Shown: positions 1-8,070, numbered from the stretch's first letter. The stretch is DNA of 37,530 nucleotides from Flavobacterium sp. (GCF_027482425.1 NZ_JAIXWA010000020.1:1-37530); one strand, 5' to 3'. Numbers and translations: made by a program. The notes: generated by a model from the letters alone, not told the origin.

Positions 1-1
1 C

Positions 2-772
2 AATGAGTTGCAAACCTTAACGCAAAACGGCAATACGGTAACCCTCTCCAATGGAGGCGGTACGATTACCTTGCCTGTGGACACGGATGCACAGACCTTA
101 ACATTGAATGGTAATGTGTTGTCTATTTCCAATGGAAACACAATTACGTTACCCGCAACCCAAATCACGGCGGGAACCAATGTTACCGTAACAGGCAACG
201 GAACTGCAGCAACTCCTTTTGTCATCAATGCTAATGATACAAGTTTATATTCAGCCAATGGAAGCATCAATCAAGCGACGACCACAGGGTTAAATCGCGT
301 AGTGACGATGAATAATCGCAATATTTGGTTTAACTCAACCGGAAGTGGAAACAATGGAAAAATCTACATCGGAAATACCGCTACCTATCCTACCAGTACA
401 GGAAATTATCGCTTGTTTGTCGAAGGAGGTATTTTGACGGAAAAAGTTAAAGTAGCCCTACGAAGCACAGCCAATTGGGCGGATTATGTTTTTGCCGACG
501 ATTACCGCTTGATGCCTTTACAAGAAGTGGAAGCTTTTATCCAAAAAAACAAACATTTACCTGGCGTGGCTTCTGCTGAAACTTTGGCAAAAGAGGGCTT
601 GGATTTGGCCGCTATGCAAGCAAAACACATGGAGAAAATTGAAGAATTGACTTTATATGTTATCGATCAAAATAAAACGATTGATGCACAACAAGCTACC
701 CTTTCTCAGCAACAAAAAGAAATCGATCAGTTGAAAGCACAATTGGAGCTTTTGATCCAAAAAATGAAATAA
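2..772 (+). CDS. 3' part of a repeat-containing, coiled-coil surface protein (5' truncated)
   Basis: The reading frame is already open at the left edge, so the true start lies outside the window; the TTG at 8 is only an internal codon. The visible N-terminal part holds two related low-complexity beta-type repeats built around QTLT-NG-(T/V)-(V/L)-(T/S)-(L/I)-SNG-TITLP. A middle segment with the DYVFADDYRL and KHLPGV motifs follows; it is common at the C-terminus of large Bacteroidota surface or 'tail-fibre-like' proteins. The last 50 or so residues are rich in Q, E, K and L with heptad spacing and should form a coiled coil. No T9SS sorting domain is present at the C-terminus. The stop lies 1 bp before the next start, so the two genes are probably co-transcribed. 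The specific function is unknown; a structural or adhesive role is inference. Confidence 0.75.
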   Translation, partial: NELQTLTQNGNTVTLSNGGGTITLPVDTDAQTLTLNGNVLSISNGNTITLPATQITAGTNVTVTGNGTAATPFVINANDTSLYSANGSINQATTTGLNRVVTMNNRNIWFNSTGSGNNGKIYIGNTATYPTSTGNYRLFVEGGILTEKVKVALRSTANWADYVFADDYRLMPLQEVEAFIQKNKHLPGVASAETLAKEGLDLAAMQAKHMEKIEELTLYVIDQNKTIDAQQATLSQQQKEIDQLKAQLELLIQKMK

Positions 773-773
773 G

Positions 774-2750
774 ATGAACAAGGTACACTATCTCCTCGGG
801 ATTAGTGCCCTGTTGCTAAATATTTCATGGGGACGGGCACAAGTTCAGGAATACTTGGACGAGGAACAGCGAAGAATAACAGTGGCCGCAAGCGTTGAGC
901 GTGAGGTGGAACAATTTATCGAATCCAACTTTCACAAATACCGTTTGTCAAAAATAGCTTCGGCATCACTAATTGATGAACTTCGGGAGCATGAAGATTT
1001 TACCGATGAAGAGGTAGAAAAAGCCTTAGTTGCTACCAAACGTAACGAATTGCGGAAGCTCTTTTTTACCAAATTTCCAGAAAAAACGCAGTATTATCGT
1101 GCCGGGACGTTACCTGTTTCGGAAGAGCAAACCTGTGTCAATGGCGATTTTGAAAATGGAACAGCAGGCTATACTTTTTGGGCCGATTTACGCCCCCAAC
1201 CCCAATCGGGAACCGCTTTTTTTCAATCGTGCGCCACACCCACTGCGTTGACAACAACCAATGTACTCACCGCAACGACCAATAATTTTGGGTCGCGTGC
1301 TACTTTAATTGACAGCAATGCGCCCAATTACCAACAGTTTGATCCAGTGCTAGCCAGTTTTGGGGTAAATGTGCCCACTTTGGCTCCCAATGGAGGGACA
1401 CGGTGTGTCAAATTGAACAATACAGGCGGAATGGGTTCTTCTGATTTAGCTACCGTTTCCCGCTATTTTCCGGTGATCAATGAGGCGACGTTAGATTTTA
1501 ATTTCTCTTTGGTGATGGACAACCGTCCCGACCATGAACAAGATATTCAACCCTATTTTAGAGCACGTGTCAAAGATGTTAATGGTAATATAGTCGATGA
1601 GTTTTGTATCATTGCTAATCCCAATAACTGCTTGTTTAGTCGAATTAATGTTAGTTCTAGACGTCGTATCCTTTATACGGGTTGGATATGTGCCCGTTTG
1701 AATGTAGGTGAATTATTGGGGCAACCGGGTATCTTAGAATTGTCAGTAAGCGATTGCCAGCCCTCGGCACACTTTGGTACCGTTTATATCGATAATGTGT
1801 GTGGATATACTTGTGCCACGCCGCAGTTGGGAGCTTTAAATATTGACCCGATACAATTGAATTGTCCCTCAATCACTCCAGCAACTCCTGTGCAAGTTTG
1901 TGGAACCTACAGTCCCCCAGTTAATGCAACTTTAAGCTCTCTTGTGCTTCATGTGTTACAAGGCAATACCATTATCGGTGCCATCAATGCGCCTACGCAA
2001 CTTACCGCGACAACATTTTGTTTTGATCTCCCGCCGAATATTTTTGGCGCTAATCCACAAGGGGACTTTGAGTTTGATGTGGTCGCCACCTTCAACGTGA
2101 CCTGTCCCGCGGGAACCTTTCAGTTTACCATACGCGATGAGTCGGCGGCTATTGGACCCGACGTCACGTTTGAAAATTGTTGTTTACCAGTGCTTACCTT
2201 GGTTTCTCCTGCCGATGATACCAATAACAATACGCCCCCTTCTGAGAAACGGAAAGAGCGCTCCGATTGGATTCGAGCTTCCAATGTTATTCAACAGGGC
2301 AATAATGGATTGGGGAATGGCGTCGTGTACCATGCAGGTAACTTTGTGGAATTATTGCCTGGATTTGAAGCAGTTACAGGAGCCCATTTTGCTGCTTATC
2401 CCGAGGGCTGTACTGGAAACTTCATGTACCGTGACACCCCACTGGCTTCGCCTTCTGATCGCGATGTTCCTTTGGATGTAATTCCCGAAGAGATTCATCT
2501 CATCCGCATTGGCAACGGCTTCACTTTGGTGCCCAATCCGGCGCAATCTTGGGTCGAAATAGCCGTGGATGAAGGTGAGTTTGCGCAAATTCAAGTGACA
2601 ACTATCGACGGAAAGAGTTTGATGGCGCAATCCATTACGGCGACCCAACGCCATCGTTTGGATGTGCAAGCCTATCCCAATGGCATCTATATGGTGAGTA
2701 TCGTGCTTACCGATGGCACCGTCATTGCTGAGAAATTGGTGAAAAATTAA
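774..2750 (+). CDS. T9SS-exported protein with 3-coathanger stack and type A sorting domain
   Basis: A 658-residue protein with a Sec signal peptide (hydrophobic core about residues 6-18, likely cut after Ala22). The middle is Cys- and Asn-rich, with beta-sandwich-like segments and a CVNGDFENG motif near residue 120, typical of carbohydrate-binding-like folds in secreted Bacteroidota proteins. Residues about 504-548 fit the 3-coathanger stack pattern (GNGVVYHAGNFVELLPGFEA followed by GAHFAAYPEGC). The last 75 residues are a type A T9SS C-terminal domain: FTLVPNPAQSWVEI, then a DGK turn, then YPNGIYMVSI and a terminal EKLVKN. It is therefore expected to cross the outer membrane by T9SS and be released or anchored at the surface. 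No catalytic motif was recognised. It follows the preceding gene after one base and is followed by a good terminator. Confidence 0.85.
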   Translation: MNKVHYLLGISALLLNISWGRAQVQEYLDEEQRRITVAASVEREVEQFIESNFHKYRLSKIASASLIDELREHEDFTDEEVEKALVATKRNELRKLFFTKFPEKTQYYRAGTLPVSEEQTCVNGDFENGTAGYTFWADLRPQPQSGTAFFQSCATPTALTTTNVLTATTNNFGSRATLIDSNAPNYQQFDPVLASFGVNVPTLAPNGGTRCVKLNNTGGMGSSDLATVSRYFPVINEATLDFNFSLVMDNRPDHEQDIQPYFRARVKDVNGNIVDEFCIIANPNNCLFSRINVSSRRRILYTGWICARLNVGELLGQPGILELSVSDCQPSAHFGTVYIDNVCGYTCATPQLGALNIDPIQLNCPSITPATPVQVCGTYSPPVNATLSSLVLHVLQGNTIIGAINAPTQLTATTFCFDLPPNIFGANPQGDFEFDVVATFNVTCPAGTFQFTIRDESAAIGPDVTFENCCLPVLTLVSPADDTNNNTPPSEKRKERSDWIRASNVIQQGNNGLGNGVVYHAGNFVELLPGFEAVTGAHFAAYPEGCTGNFMYRDTPLASPSDRDVPLDVIPEEIHLIRIGNGFTLVPNPAQSWVEIAVDEGEFAQIQVTTIDGKSLMAQSITATQRHRLDVQAYPNGIYMVSIVLTDGTVIAEKLVKN

Positions 2751-2769
2751 AACTTGTTCACAATAATAG

Positions 2770-2799
2770 AAAAGCTTCGTCAATCGGCGGAGCTTTTTT
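2770..2799 (+). terminator. Rho-independent terminator after the T9SS protein gene
   Basis: AAAAGCTTCG (2770-2779) can pair with CGGAGCTTTT (2788-2797), giving a 10-bp stem with one G-T wobble, an 8-base loop and a run of T residues at 2794-2799. It lies 20 bp after the stop codon at 2750. Confidence 0.8.
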
Positions 2800-2806
2800 A
2801 TATTTG
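2799..2806 (+). promoter_or_regulatory. Bacteroidota -7 element for the amidinotransferase-like gene
   Basis: TATATTTG matches TAnnTTTG exactly and lies 22 bp before the chosen ATG at 2829. It directly abuts the terminator T-tract. No TTG was found at the usual distance upstream, so the call rests on the -7 element and position. Confidence 0.5.
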
Positions 2807-2828
2807 TAGAAAGCCAACAACAAACTTT

Positions 2829-3743
2829 ATGCTACCATTACATATCACCAACGAAACTTCGCGGTTACGTGCAGTAGTGTTGGGAACCGCGGTGAGTAAC
2901 GGACCCACGCCGACAGCCGAAGAAGCTTATGACCCGAAGTCGCTGGAACACATTTTGGCGGGAACCTATCCTGTAGAAGCCGATATGGTTCGTGAGATGG
3001 ACGCTTTTCATGACGTGTTTAATAAATACGATGTGCAGGTTTTTCGTCCAGAAATTATCGAGAATTACAATCAAATTTTTTCGCGGGACATCGGATTTGT
3101 CATTGAAGATACATTTATCAAAGCCAATATTCTCCCCGATCGGGAACGGGAATTGGAGGCGATTCAGTATATTATTGATCAAATCAATCCAGCGAAAGTG
3201 CAACGCCCCCCAGAAGAAGTTCATATTGAAGGCGGTGACGTGATGCCTTGGAACGACTATATTTTTATAGGGACCTACAAAGGCTCGGATTATAAAGATT
3301 ACATTACCGCTCGAACCAATATGGAAGGGGTAGCATACATCAAAAGTTTATTTCCGAATAAGATTGTGAAAGAATTTGATTTGGTCAAATCTAAATTGGA
3401 AGCCCGTGACAATGCTTTGCATTTGGATTGTTGCTTTCAACCGGTGGGAAAAGATAAAGGCATTATTTACAAAAGTGGTTTTCGGGAAGAAGCCGATTAT
3501 GTTTTTCTCTTGAATTTGTTTGGAAAAGAAAATCTATTCCACATTACCCGCGACGAGATGTACCATATGAATTCGAATGTATTTTCGATTGCCGAAGATG
3601 TCGTGGTTTCGGAGCGCAATTTCACCCGCTTAAATACTTGGTTGCGTAGCAAAGGGTTTACGGTGGAAGAAATTCCGTACGCTGAAATTGCCAAGCAAGA
3701 AGGGTTGTTGCGCTGTTCGACACTTCCCTTGTTCCGGGATTGA
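2829..3743 (+). CDS. Amidinotransferase-fold hydrolase (dimethylargininase / arginine deiminase-like)
   Basis: A 304-residue protein of the guanidino-group-modifying (pentein) superfamily. Visible catalytic positions are EGGD at 134-137, His198 in ALHLDCC and Cys296 in LLRCSTLPL close to the C-terminus, the usual Asp/Glu-His-Cys arrangement. SRDIGFV near residue 85 matches the substrate-guanidinium region of the family. The expected chemistry is hydrolysis of arginine or methylarginine to citrulline, but substrate cannot be decided from sequence alone. The frame is open upstream to a TTG at 2754. The ATG at 2829 was chosen because the upstream stretch covers a terminator and a -7 promoter element, and family homology begins at this Met. 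A second pentein enzyme, CtlX, follows after an intergenic repeat region. A glycine amidinotransferase is less likely at this length. Confidence 0.85.
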   Translation: MLPLHITNETSRLRAVVLGTAVSNGPTPTAEEAYDPKSLEHILAGTYPVEADMVREMDAFHDVFNKYDVQVFRPEIIENYNQIFSRDIGFVIEDTFIKANILPDRERELEAIQYIIDQINPAKVQRPPEEVHIEGGDVMPWNDYIFIGTYKGSDYKDYITARTNMEGVAYIKSLFPNKIVKEFDLVKSKLEARDNALHLDCCFQPVGKDKGIIYKSGFREEADYVFLLNLFGKENLFHITRDEMYHMNSNVFSIAEDVVVSERNFTRLNTWLRSKGFTVEEIPYAEIAKQEGLLRCSTLPLFRD

Positions 3744-3747
3744 TTTT

Positions 3748-3820
3748 CGGAGCACTGCCGCGTGAGGGATAGGAGCTGGGTGCCGTGCACCGCGGATAGC
3801 CCGGCCTGGAGGGCACGCAC
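3748..3820. repeat. GC-rich structured intergenic element
   Basis: A markedly GC-rich stretch in otherwise AT-rich intergenic DNA. It can fold into a closing stem GCGTG (3760-3764) with CACGC (3814-3818), a hairpin GGTGC-CGT-GCACC (3779-3791) and a hairpin GCCC (3799-3802) with GGGC (3811-3814). The last base pair competes with the closing stem. It contains GTGAGGGATAG and GCGGATAGCCCGG, which I recall as recurring in intergenic repeats of flavobacterial genomes; that recollection needs a search. No function is assigned. Confidence 0.5.
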
Positions 3821-3823
3821 AAA

Positions 3824-3865
3824 GAGTTATGAGTTATGAATTATGAGTTATGAATTATGAATTGG
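3824..3865. repeat. Tandem heptamer array, unit GARTTAT
   Basis: Five head-to-tail copies of a 7-bp unit (GAGTTAT, GAGTTAT, GAATTAT, GAGTTAT, GAATTAT at 3824-3858) and a diverged sixth (GAATTGG) lie just upstream of ctlX. It is one of four period-7 arrays in the window. Confidence 0.85.
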
Positions 3866-3886
3866 GGAAACCTTTAGACTGAAGCT

Positions 3887-4822
3887 ATGAATCAAACGAC
3901 GAATGCTATTTTAATGATCCGTCCAGTGGCGTTTCGAATGAACGAACAGACCGCGGTCAACAATTATTATCAAAAGGTTTTGGACGGCTTGTCGCCCGAA
4001 ACGGTCAATGCGAAAGCGCAGCAGGAGTTTGATACTTTTGTCCAAAAATTGCGCCTTGTTGGGGTTGACGTTTCCGTGGTTGACGATACCTTGGATCCCA
4101 ATACGCCCGACAGTATTTTTCCAAACAATTGGATTTCTTTTCACGAAACGGGCGATGTGGTATTGTACCCTATGTTTGCGGAAAACCGACGGGCCGAGCG
4201 CCGGGAAGATGTTTTGGATTTGCTGGAAGACAGAGGTTTTGTAGTCAATGACATCATGGATTATACCTCGGCGGAAGAGGACAATATCTTTTTGGAAGGT
4301 ACGGGTAGTTTGTTGCTCGACCGACAAAATGGCAAAGCCTATTGTGCTTTATCGCCGCGCGCGGATGAAGAGTTGATGATTGAGTTTTGTGAAGATTTTG
4401 AGTACACTCCTGTTATTTTTGAAGCGTTTCAAACGGTCAATGGGGAACGTAAATTGATTTACCATACTAATGTGATGATGTGTATTGGCGATACATTTGC
4501 GGTGATTTGCGCCGACTGTATTGACGATAAAAAAGAGCGTAAAATGGTTTTGGACTCCTTGCGTAGCGATGAGAAAGACATTATTTTGATTACCGAAGAT
4601 CAGGTCAATAATTTTGCGGGCAATATGCTGGAAGTCAAAGGATCGGACGGAAAACGCTATTTGGTGATGAGTTCATCGGCCTATCAAGTATTGACCAAAA
4701 AGCAAATTGCCCAAATTGAACAACATGTTACCATTCTGCATTCGAGTTTGGATACCATTGAAGCTTGTGGGGGAGGAAGTGCCCGATGCATGATGGCAGA
4801 GGTATTTTTGCCGAAGCGATAA
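3887..4822 (+). CDS. ctlX: Citrulline utilization hydrolase CtlX
   Basis: A 311-residue pentein-fold enzyme that matches the CtlX family over its whole length. Visible landmarks are FPNNW at 78-82, LEGTGS at 136-141, YHTNVMM at 192-198 with the catalytic His193, and the C-terminal GGGSARCMMAEVFL with nucleophile Cys301. CtlX has been linked to citrulline hydrolysis to ornithine in some bacteria; activity here is inferred from family. The upstream neighbour is another pentein hydrolase that could make citrulline, so the pair could take arginine or methylarginine through citrulline to ornithine. The ATG at 3887 is the only sensible start. No clear TAnnTTTG element was found directly upstream, where the heptamer array lies. 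A hairpin terminator follows the stop. Confidence 0.88.
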   Translation: MNQTTNAILMIRPVAFRMNEQTAVNNYYQKVLDGLSPETVNAKAQQEFDTFVQKLRLVGVDVSVVDDTLDPNTPDSIFPNNWISFHETGDVVLYPMFAENRRAERREDVLDLLEDRGFVVNDIMDYTSAEEDNIFLEGTGSLLLDRQNGKAYCALSPRADEELMIEFCEDFEYTPVIFEAFQTVNGERKLIYHTNVMMCIGDTFAVICADCIDDKKERKMVLDSLRSDEKDIILITEDQVNNFAGNMLEVKGSDGKRYLVMSSSAYQVLTKKQIAQIEQHVTILHSSLDTIEACGGGSARCMMAEVFLPKR

Positions 4823-4841
4823 TCAAACGTAATTTTACAAG

Positions 4842-4875
4842 AAATCCCAAACGCTATAGGTGCTTGGGATTTTTT
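4842..4875. terminator. Terminator between convergent ctlX and the CpeT-like gene
   Basis: AAATCCCAA (4842-4850) pairs with TTGGGATTT (4864-4872) around a 13-base loop, and the T-run extends to 4875. The stem is perfect. On the minus strand it is followed by the weaker TTTCTTGT, so it may also serve the convergent gene. Confidence 0.8.
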
Positions 4876-4876
4876 A

Positions 4877-5497
4877 TTACAATTTGATGAATTCGTATCC
4901 GCCTTTGGTGGCGCCCCATACTTGTTTGCCGTCTTTGTCAAATCCTTGGTCCCAAGATAAAATGCTGTTATGGGTAACCGTTACTTTGGAATTAGCCCAA
5001 CGTGCTCCGCGGAGTTCGCTGGGACAGGTTTTGTCGCCTGTAGCACCTTCGAAGGTGTTTTTGGCGGTGCGTTTTAAAATTACTTCACAGCCGTCTTTTA
5101 TTTCGATATCAGCTTCTGTGAGTTGGTCATACGCCTCGGGAGTTGCCCATTTACCTATCCATTTTTTTTCGTCTTTGAGCGTGTAAATCGTACTGATGAA
5201 TTGATCGCCTTGTTGCGTTAATTTGTAAATGCGTACTCGATAGGGTTGGTTTTGTTTGTCAAATAAGGCTTGTTCCACAAAAAGGTAATGGCCTTTGGAT
5301 TTCCAAATGGGGGTCATCCGCAAGGAGATGTTGAAATAGTCTTTGTCTTGGCTGGCTTGTTTTTCAGAGCTATAGTGGCCTTGCATGATCGTGACTAATT
5401 CCTTCATTACCGAACTATCGGTATTTTTTGGCGATTGTGCGGATTTACACCCCAATAAAAAAAGGGAAATACAAAAAGTAAAAAAAACGTATCGCAT
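4877..5497 (-). CDS. CpcT/CpeT-family lipoprotein
   Basis: A 206-residue protein with a lipoprotein signal (CISLFLLGC, lipid-bearing Cys about residue 17). The rest follows the CpcT/CpeT (DUF1001) pattern: an early YSSEKQA segment, a YLFVEQALFDKQNQPYRVRI block, a W-G-W segment, DGCEV, a C-terminal GA-W block and a final VWGATKGGYEF. Cyanobacterial members are phycobiliprotein lyases, but nothing in this window suggests phycobilins. The Bacteroidota lipoprotein branch has no role known to me. It is the second gene of a minus-strand pair, 10 bp after the marC-like gene, and shares a terminator region with convergent ctlX. Family assignment is fairly secure; function is open. Confidence 0.78.
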   Translation of the reverse strand: MRYVFFTFCISLFLLGCKSAQSPKNTDSSVMKELVTIMQGHYSSEKQASQDKDYFNISLRMTPIWKSKGHYLFVEQALFDKQNQPYRVRIYKLTQQGDQFISTIYTLKDEKKWIGKWATPEAYDQLTEADIEIKDGCEVILKRTAKNTFEGATGDKTCPSELRGARWANSKVTVTHNSILSWDQGFDKDGKQVWGATKGGYEFIKL

Positions 5498-5507
5498 GCG
5501 TAGTGGT

Positions 5508-6128
5508 TTAGATTTTTAAAATACTGGTAACGGCATTAATAATGTATTGGATACCAATCGCAATGGTTAAGAATCCCACAATACGAGAAATTGCTACAAT
5601 TCCAGAAGCGCCTAGGTATTTGGCCAAATAATGCGCACTTCGAAGAATGAGGAAAATCAATACTGCCACCGCAAAAATGGCAATCGTTGAGAAAATAATT
5701 TCTCGCGTACTATTGTGTTCTTGGTAATAGGCAATGAGAAGGGAAATAGAACCCGGTCCCGCCAACATGGGCATAGCAAGGGGTGTAAGAGCGATGTTGT
5801 CGCGTTGTTGTGCTTCCTCTTCAGCTTTTTTATCCAAACCTTTATTCCGACTGAATTTCCCGTTCAAAAGTCCAAACCCTGAACTGGCAATGATGATACC
5901 ACCTGCGATGCGTAATGCGGGAATCGTAATGCCAAAAAAGGTAAGTACATATTGCCCAATAAAATAGGATATGACCAATATTAAGCAAACATTAATCGCA
6001 GTCCAAAGGGAAACTTTTGAGCGTTCGGCTTTGGAATAATCTTGCGTAAGCGCCACAAAAATGGGCACAGTTCCAATAGGATTTAACACTGAAAACAAGG
6101 CCGCTAAAAGAAAGATAAAATCGTTCAT
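5508..6128 (-). CDS. MarC family integral membrane protein
   Basis: A 206-residue hydrophobic protein with about six membrane segments in two similar halves. The N-terminal FSVLNPIGTVPIFVALT, the central LTPLAMPMLAGPGSISLLIA and a C-terminal RIVGFLTIAIGIQ are the family signature. MarC proteins sit in the inner membrane; the name comes from the E. coli mar region, but no drug efflux role has held up, and the transport substrate is unknown. The ATG at 6128 gives the usual N-terminus, and a TACCTTTG element ends only four bases before it. It heads a two-gene minus-strand unit with the CpeT-like lipoprotein and is divergent from the CoA-binding protein gene. Confidence 0.88.
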   Translation of the reverse strand: MNDFIFLLAALFSVLNPIGTVPIFVALTQDYSKAERSKVSLWTAINVCLILVISYFIGQYVLTFFGITIPALRIAGGIIIASSGFGLLNGKFSRNKGLDKKAEEEAQQRDNIALTPLAMPMLAGPGSISLLIAYYQEHNSTREIIFSTIAIFAVAVLIFLILRSAHYLAKYLGASGIVAISRIVGFLTIAIGIQYIINAVTSILKI

Positions 6129-6132
6129 GTTG

Positions 6133-6140
6133 CAAAGGTA
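6133..6140 (-). promoter_or_regulatory. -7 promoter element for the marC-like gene
   Basis: Read on the minus strand this is TACCTTTG, an exact TAnnTTTG match, with only CAAC between it and the ATG. No TTG is present at the usual upstream distance. The spacing implies a leaderless or nearly leaderless mRNA. Confidence 0.5.
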
Positions 6141-6160
6141 GGGGATTGGAGGTTTCGTTG

Positions 6161-6168
6161 TATTTTTG
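6161..6168 (+). promoter_or_regulatory. -7 promoter element for the CoA-binding protein gene
   Basis: TATTTTTG matches TAnnTTTG and lies 22 bp before the ATG at 6191. It is divergent from the marC element 20 bp away. No good TTG partner was found. Confidence 0.45.
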
Positions 6169-6190
6169 TAGGGTAAAATAATCGTTACCT

Positions 6191-6547
6191 ATGAAAACCT
6201 TAGTTTTAGGTGCTTCTAACAACCCCGAACGGTACAGTTACCAAGCGTTAATGCGTTTGCAAAAGCACCAGCATGAAGTGGTCGCTATTGGTCGTAAAGC
6301 CGCTGAGGTCGGGAGTATTCTTATTCAAGAAGGTTTGCCCGTATTAGAAGGTGTTGATACGGTTACGTTGTATCTAAATCCTACACACCAACAGGGGTAT
6401 TACGATTATATCATCGGGTTACATCCACGACGGGTGATATTCAATCCAGGAACAGAAAATCCAATGTTTTATGCCCTTTTGACTTCGAGTGGAATTCAAA
6501 TCGAAGTGGCTTGTACGTTGGTATTGTTGGCTACCCATCAATATTAA
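6191..6547 (+). CDS. Small CoA-binding (Rossmann) domain protein, YccU-like
   Basis: A 118-residue single-domain protein. It begins with a Rossmann strand and nucleotide loop (KTLVLGASNNPERYSY), followed by HEVVAIGRKAAEV and a later VIFNPGTENP, matching the stand-alone CoA-binding family related to the N-terminal domain of succinyl-CoA synthetase alpha. The biochemical role of these small proteins is not settled. The stop codon interlocks with that of the convergent symporter gene: the two coding regions share TTAA at 6544-6547, which leaves no room for a separate terminator. Confidence 0.85.
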   Translation: MKTLVLGASNNPERYSYQALMRLQKHQHEVVAIGRKAAEVGSILIQEGLPVLEGVDTVTLYLNPTHQQGYYDYIIGLHPRRVIFNPGTENPMFYALLTSSGIQIEVACTLVLLATHQY

Positions 6548-8043
6548 AATCGGGTTTGTCCCACGGCAGGTTTACTGATAAAGAGTAAGCCTATAAACGT
6601 TAATAAACCATTGACAATGATGAGTTCGTTGTCAAACTGGTACGCGCCAAAAAGATCTTTAGCATACGTTGTCATCGCCCAGCACACCAATGGCGCGAGA
6701 ATACAAACGACAGGCACCCAACGATCGTTTACTGTTTTTGTTTTCATAAACAATCCAAAGCCATAGAGTCCTAAAAGCGGACCATAGGTGTAACTGGCTA
6801 CTTTAAAAATCATTTTAACCACCGATTCGTCGTTGAGTACATTGAACAGTATAATAACCAAAAACATCAGGAATGAAAAGCCTAAATGTACTTGGTGGCG
6901 GAGGCGCACTTGTTTTTCAGGCGAAAGTTGATGTTCGGCCTTGTCCATGTGAAGGAAATCGACACAAAAAGAGGTGGTTAATGCCGTTAACGCACTATCG
7001 GTGGTAGCAAAAGTTGCTGCCGTTAAGCCTAATAAAAAGGTAATGGCGGGAATGATTTCCAAATGATGAAAGGCAATTTCTGGAAAGAGTAAATCAGTTC
7101 GGGGCACCTCATTCACGGTGGGAATTGCAATACTGTTTTGCGCCGCATACAAGTACAACAAAGCCCCTACACTCAAGAAAAATAAATTAATGAGTACAAA
7201 AATTCCCGTAAACGTAAACATGTTTTTTTGGGCTTCTTGAATGGTGGCGCAGCTCAAGTTTTTCTGCATTAAGTCCTGATCCAAACCCACCATTGCAATG
7301 GTGACAAAGATTCCGCCGAGGAGTTGTTTCCAGAAAAAATGGCCTTTTAGGTAATCTTCATAAAAAAAGATTTGCGAATAACTGCTGTTTTTTACGGCTT
7401 CAAAGGCTTGGGCGGGACTGTAATTGAGGCTACTGCAAATGAAATAGATGGTAAGAAATACCGAAGTAACTAAGAAAAATGTTTGCAACGTATCGGTGAT
7501 GATGATGGTTTTGAGTCCCCCGCGATACGTATACGCAAAAATCAATCCCAAGGAGATCAAAACAGTGGCGGCAAAAGGTACGTGGAAGGCATCAAACACA
7601 TAGCGTTGCAACACCAAAACCACCAAATACAGTCGAAACGCCGATCCGATGGTACGGCTAATTAAAAAAATACTGGCCGCTGTTTTATAACTGACCACTC
7701 CTAATCGCTGTTCGATATAACTGTAAATAGAGGTAAGGTTCATACGGTAATACAGCGGAAGAAGCACGGTAGCAATGAGGATAAATCCAATAGCATTTCC
7801 GAGTATAAATTGAAAGTACGAAAACTGATTTTCAGGGTTGCCCACTGCACCAGGGACCGAAATAAACGTCACACCCGAGAGTGCTGTACCGATCATTCCA
7901 AAGGCGACTAGGTACCATTTGGAGTTTTTATTGGCTTTAAAAAAAGTGTCGTTGTCACTACTTTTTTTACCAATTTGAAAGGCGATAAACAATAACAATC
8001 CAAAATACACGAGGATGATGGAGAGAATGAGGGTTGGGCTCAT
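6544..8043 (-). CDS. Sodium:solute symporter (SSS family)
   Basis: A 499-residue polytopic inner-membrane protein with about 13 hydrophobic segments. SSS landmarks include ALSGVTFISVPGAVG in the first helices, IYSYIEQRLG, TYRGGLKTIIITDTLQ and AATFATTDSALTALTTSF, the last containing the Na-site region. The transported solute cannot be read from sequence; sialic-acid- or sugar-like substrates are possible but unproven. The frame extends to an ATG at 8094, but I chose 8043. The extra 17 residues are unlike the family N-terminus, and the upstream stretch contains a minus-strand TATTTTTG promoter element. It is divergent from recR, with closely abutting promoters, and convergent with the CoA-binding gene. 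Confidence 0.87.
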   Translation of the reverse strand: MSPTLILSIILVYFGLLLFIAFQIGKKSSDNDTFFKANKNSKWYLVAFGMIGTALSGVTFISVPGAVGNPENQFSYFQFILGNAIGFILIATVLLPLYYRMNLTSIYSYIEQRLGVVSYKTAASIFLISRTIGSAFRLYLVVLVLQRYVFDAFHVPFAATVLISLGLIFAYTYRGGLKTIIITDTLQTFFLVTSVFLTIYFICSSLNYSPAQAFEAVKNSSYSQIFFYEDYLKGHFFWKQLLGGIFVTIAMVGLDQDLMQKNLSCATIQEAQKNMFTFTGIFVLINLFFLSVGALLYLYAAQNSIAIPTVNEVPRTDLLFPEIAFHHLEIIPAITFLLGLTAATFATTDSALTALTTSFCVDFLHMDKAEHQLSPEKQVRLRHQVHLGFSFLMFLVIILFNVLNDESVVKMIFKVASYTYGPLLGLYGFGLFMKTKTVNDRWVPVVCILAPLVCWAMTTYAKDLFGAYQFDNELIIVNGLLTFIGLLFISKPAVGQTRF

Positions 8044-8070
8044 GCTATAATTTTTAAAAAGCGAAAAATA

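Noticed and set aside
2352..2783. 143-codon minus-strand open frame opposite the T9SS protein gene
   Set aside because: It is antisense to the conserved sorting domain and crosses the terminator; its protein shows no family features.
2754..2828. Upstream TTG start for the amidinotransferase-like protein
   Set aside because: This stretch holds a terminator and a -7 element; the encoded residues are not family-like.
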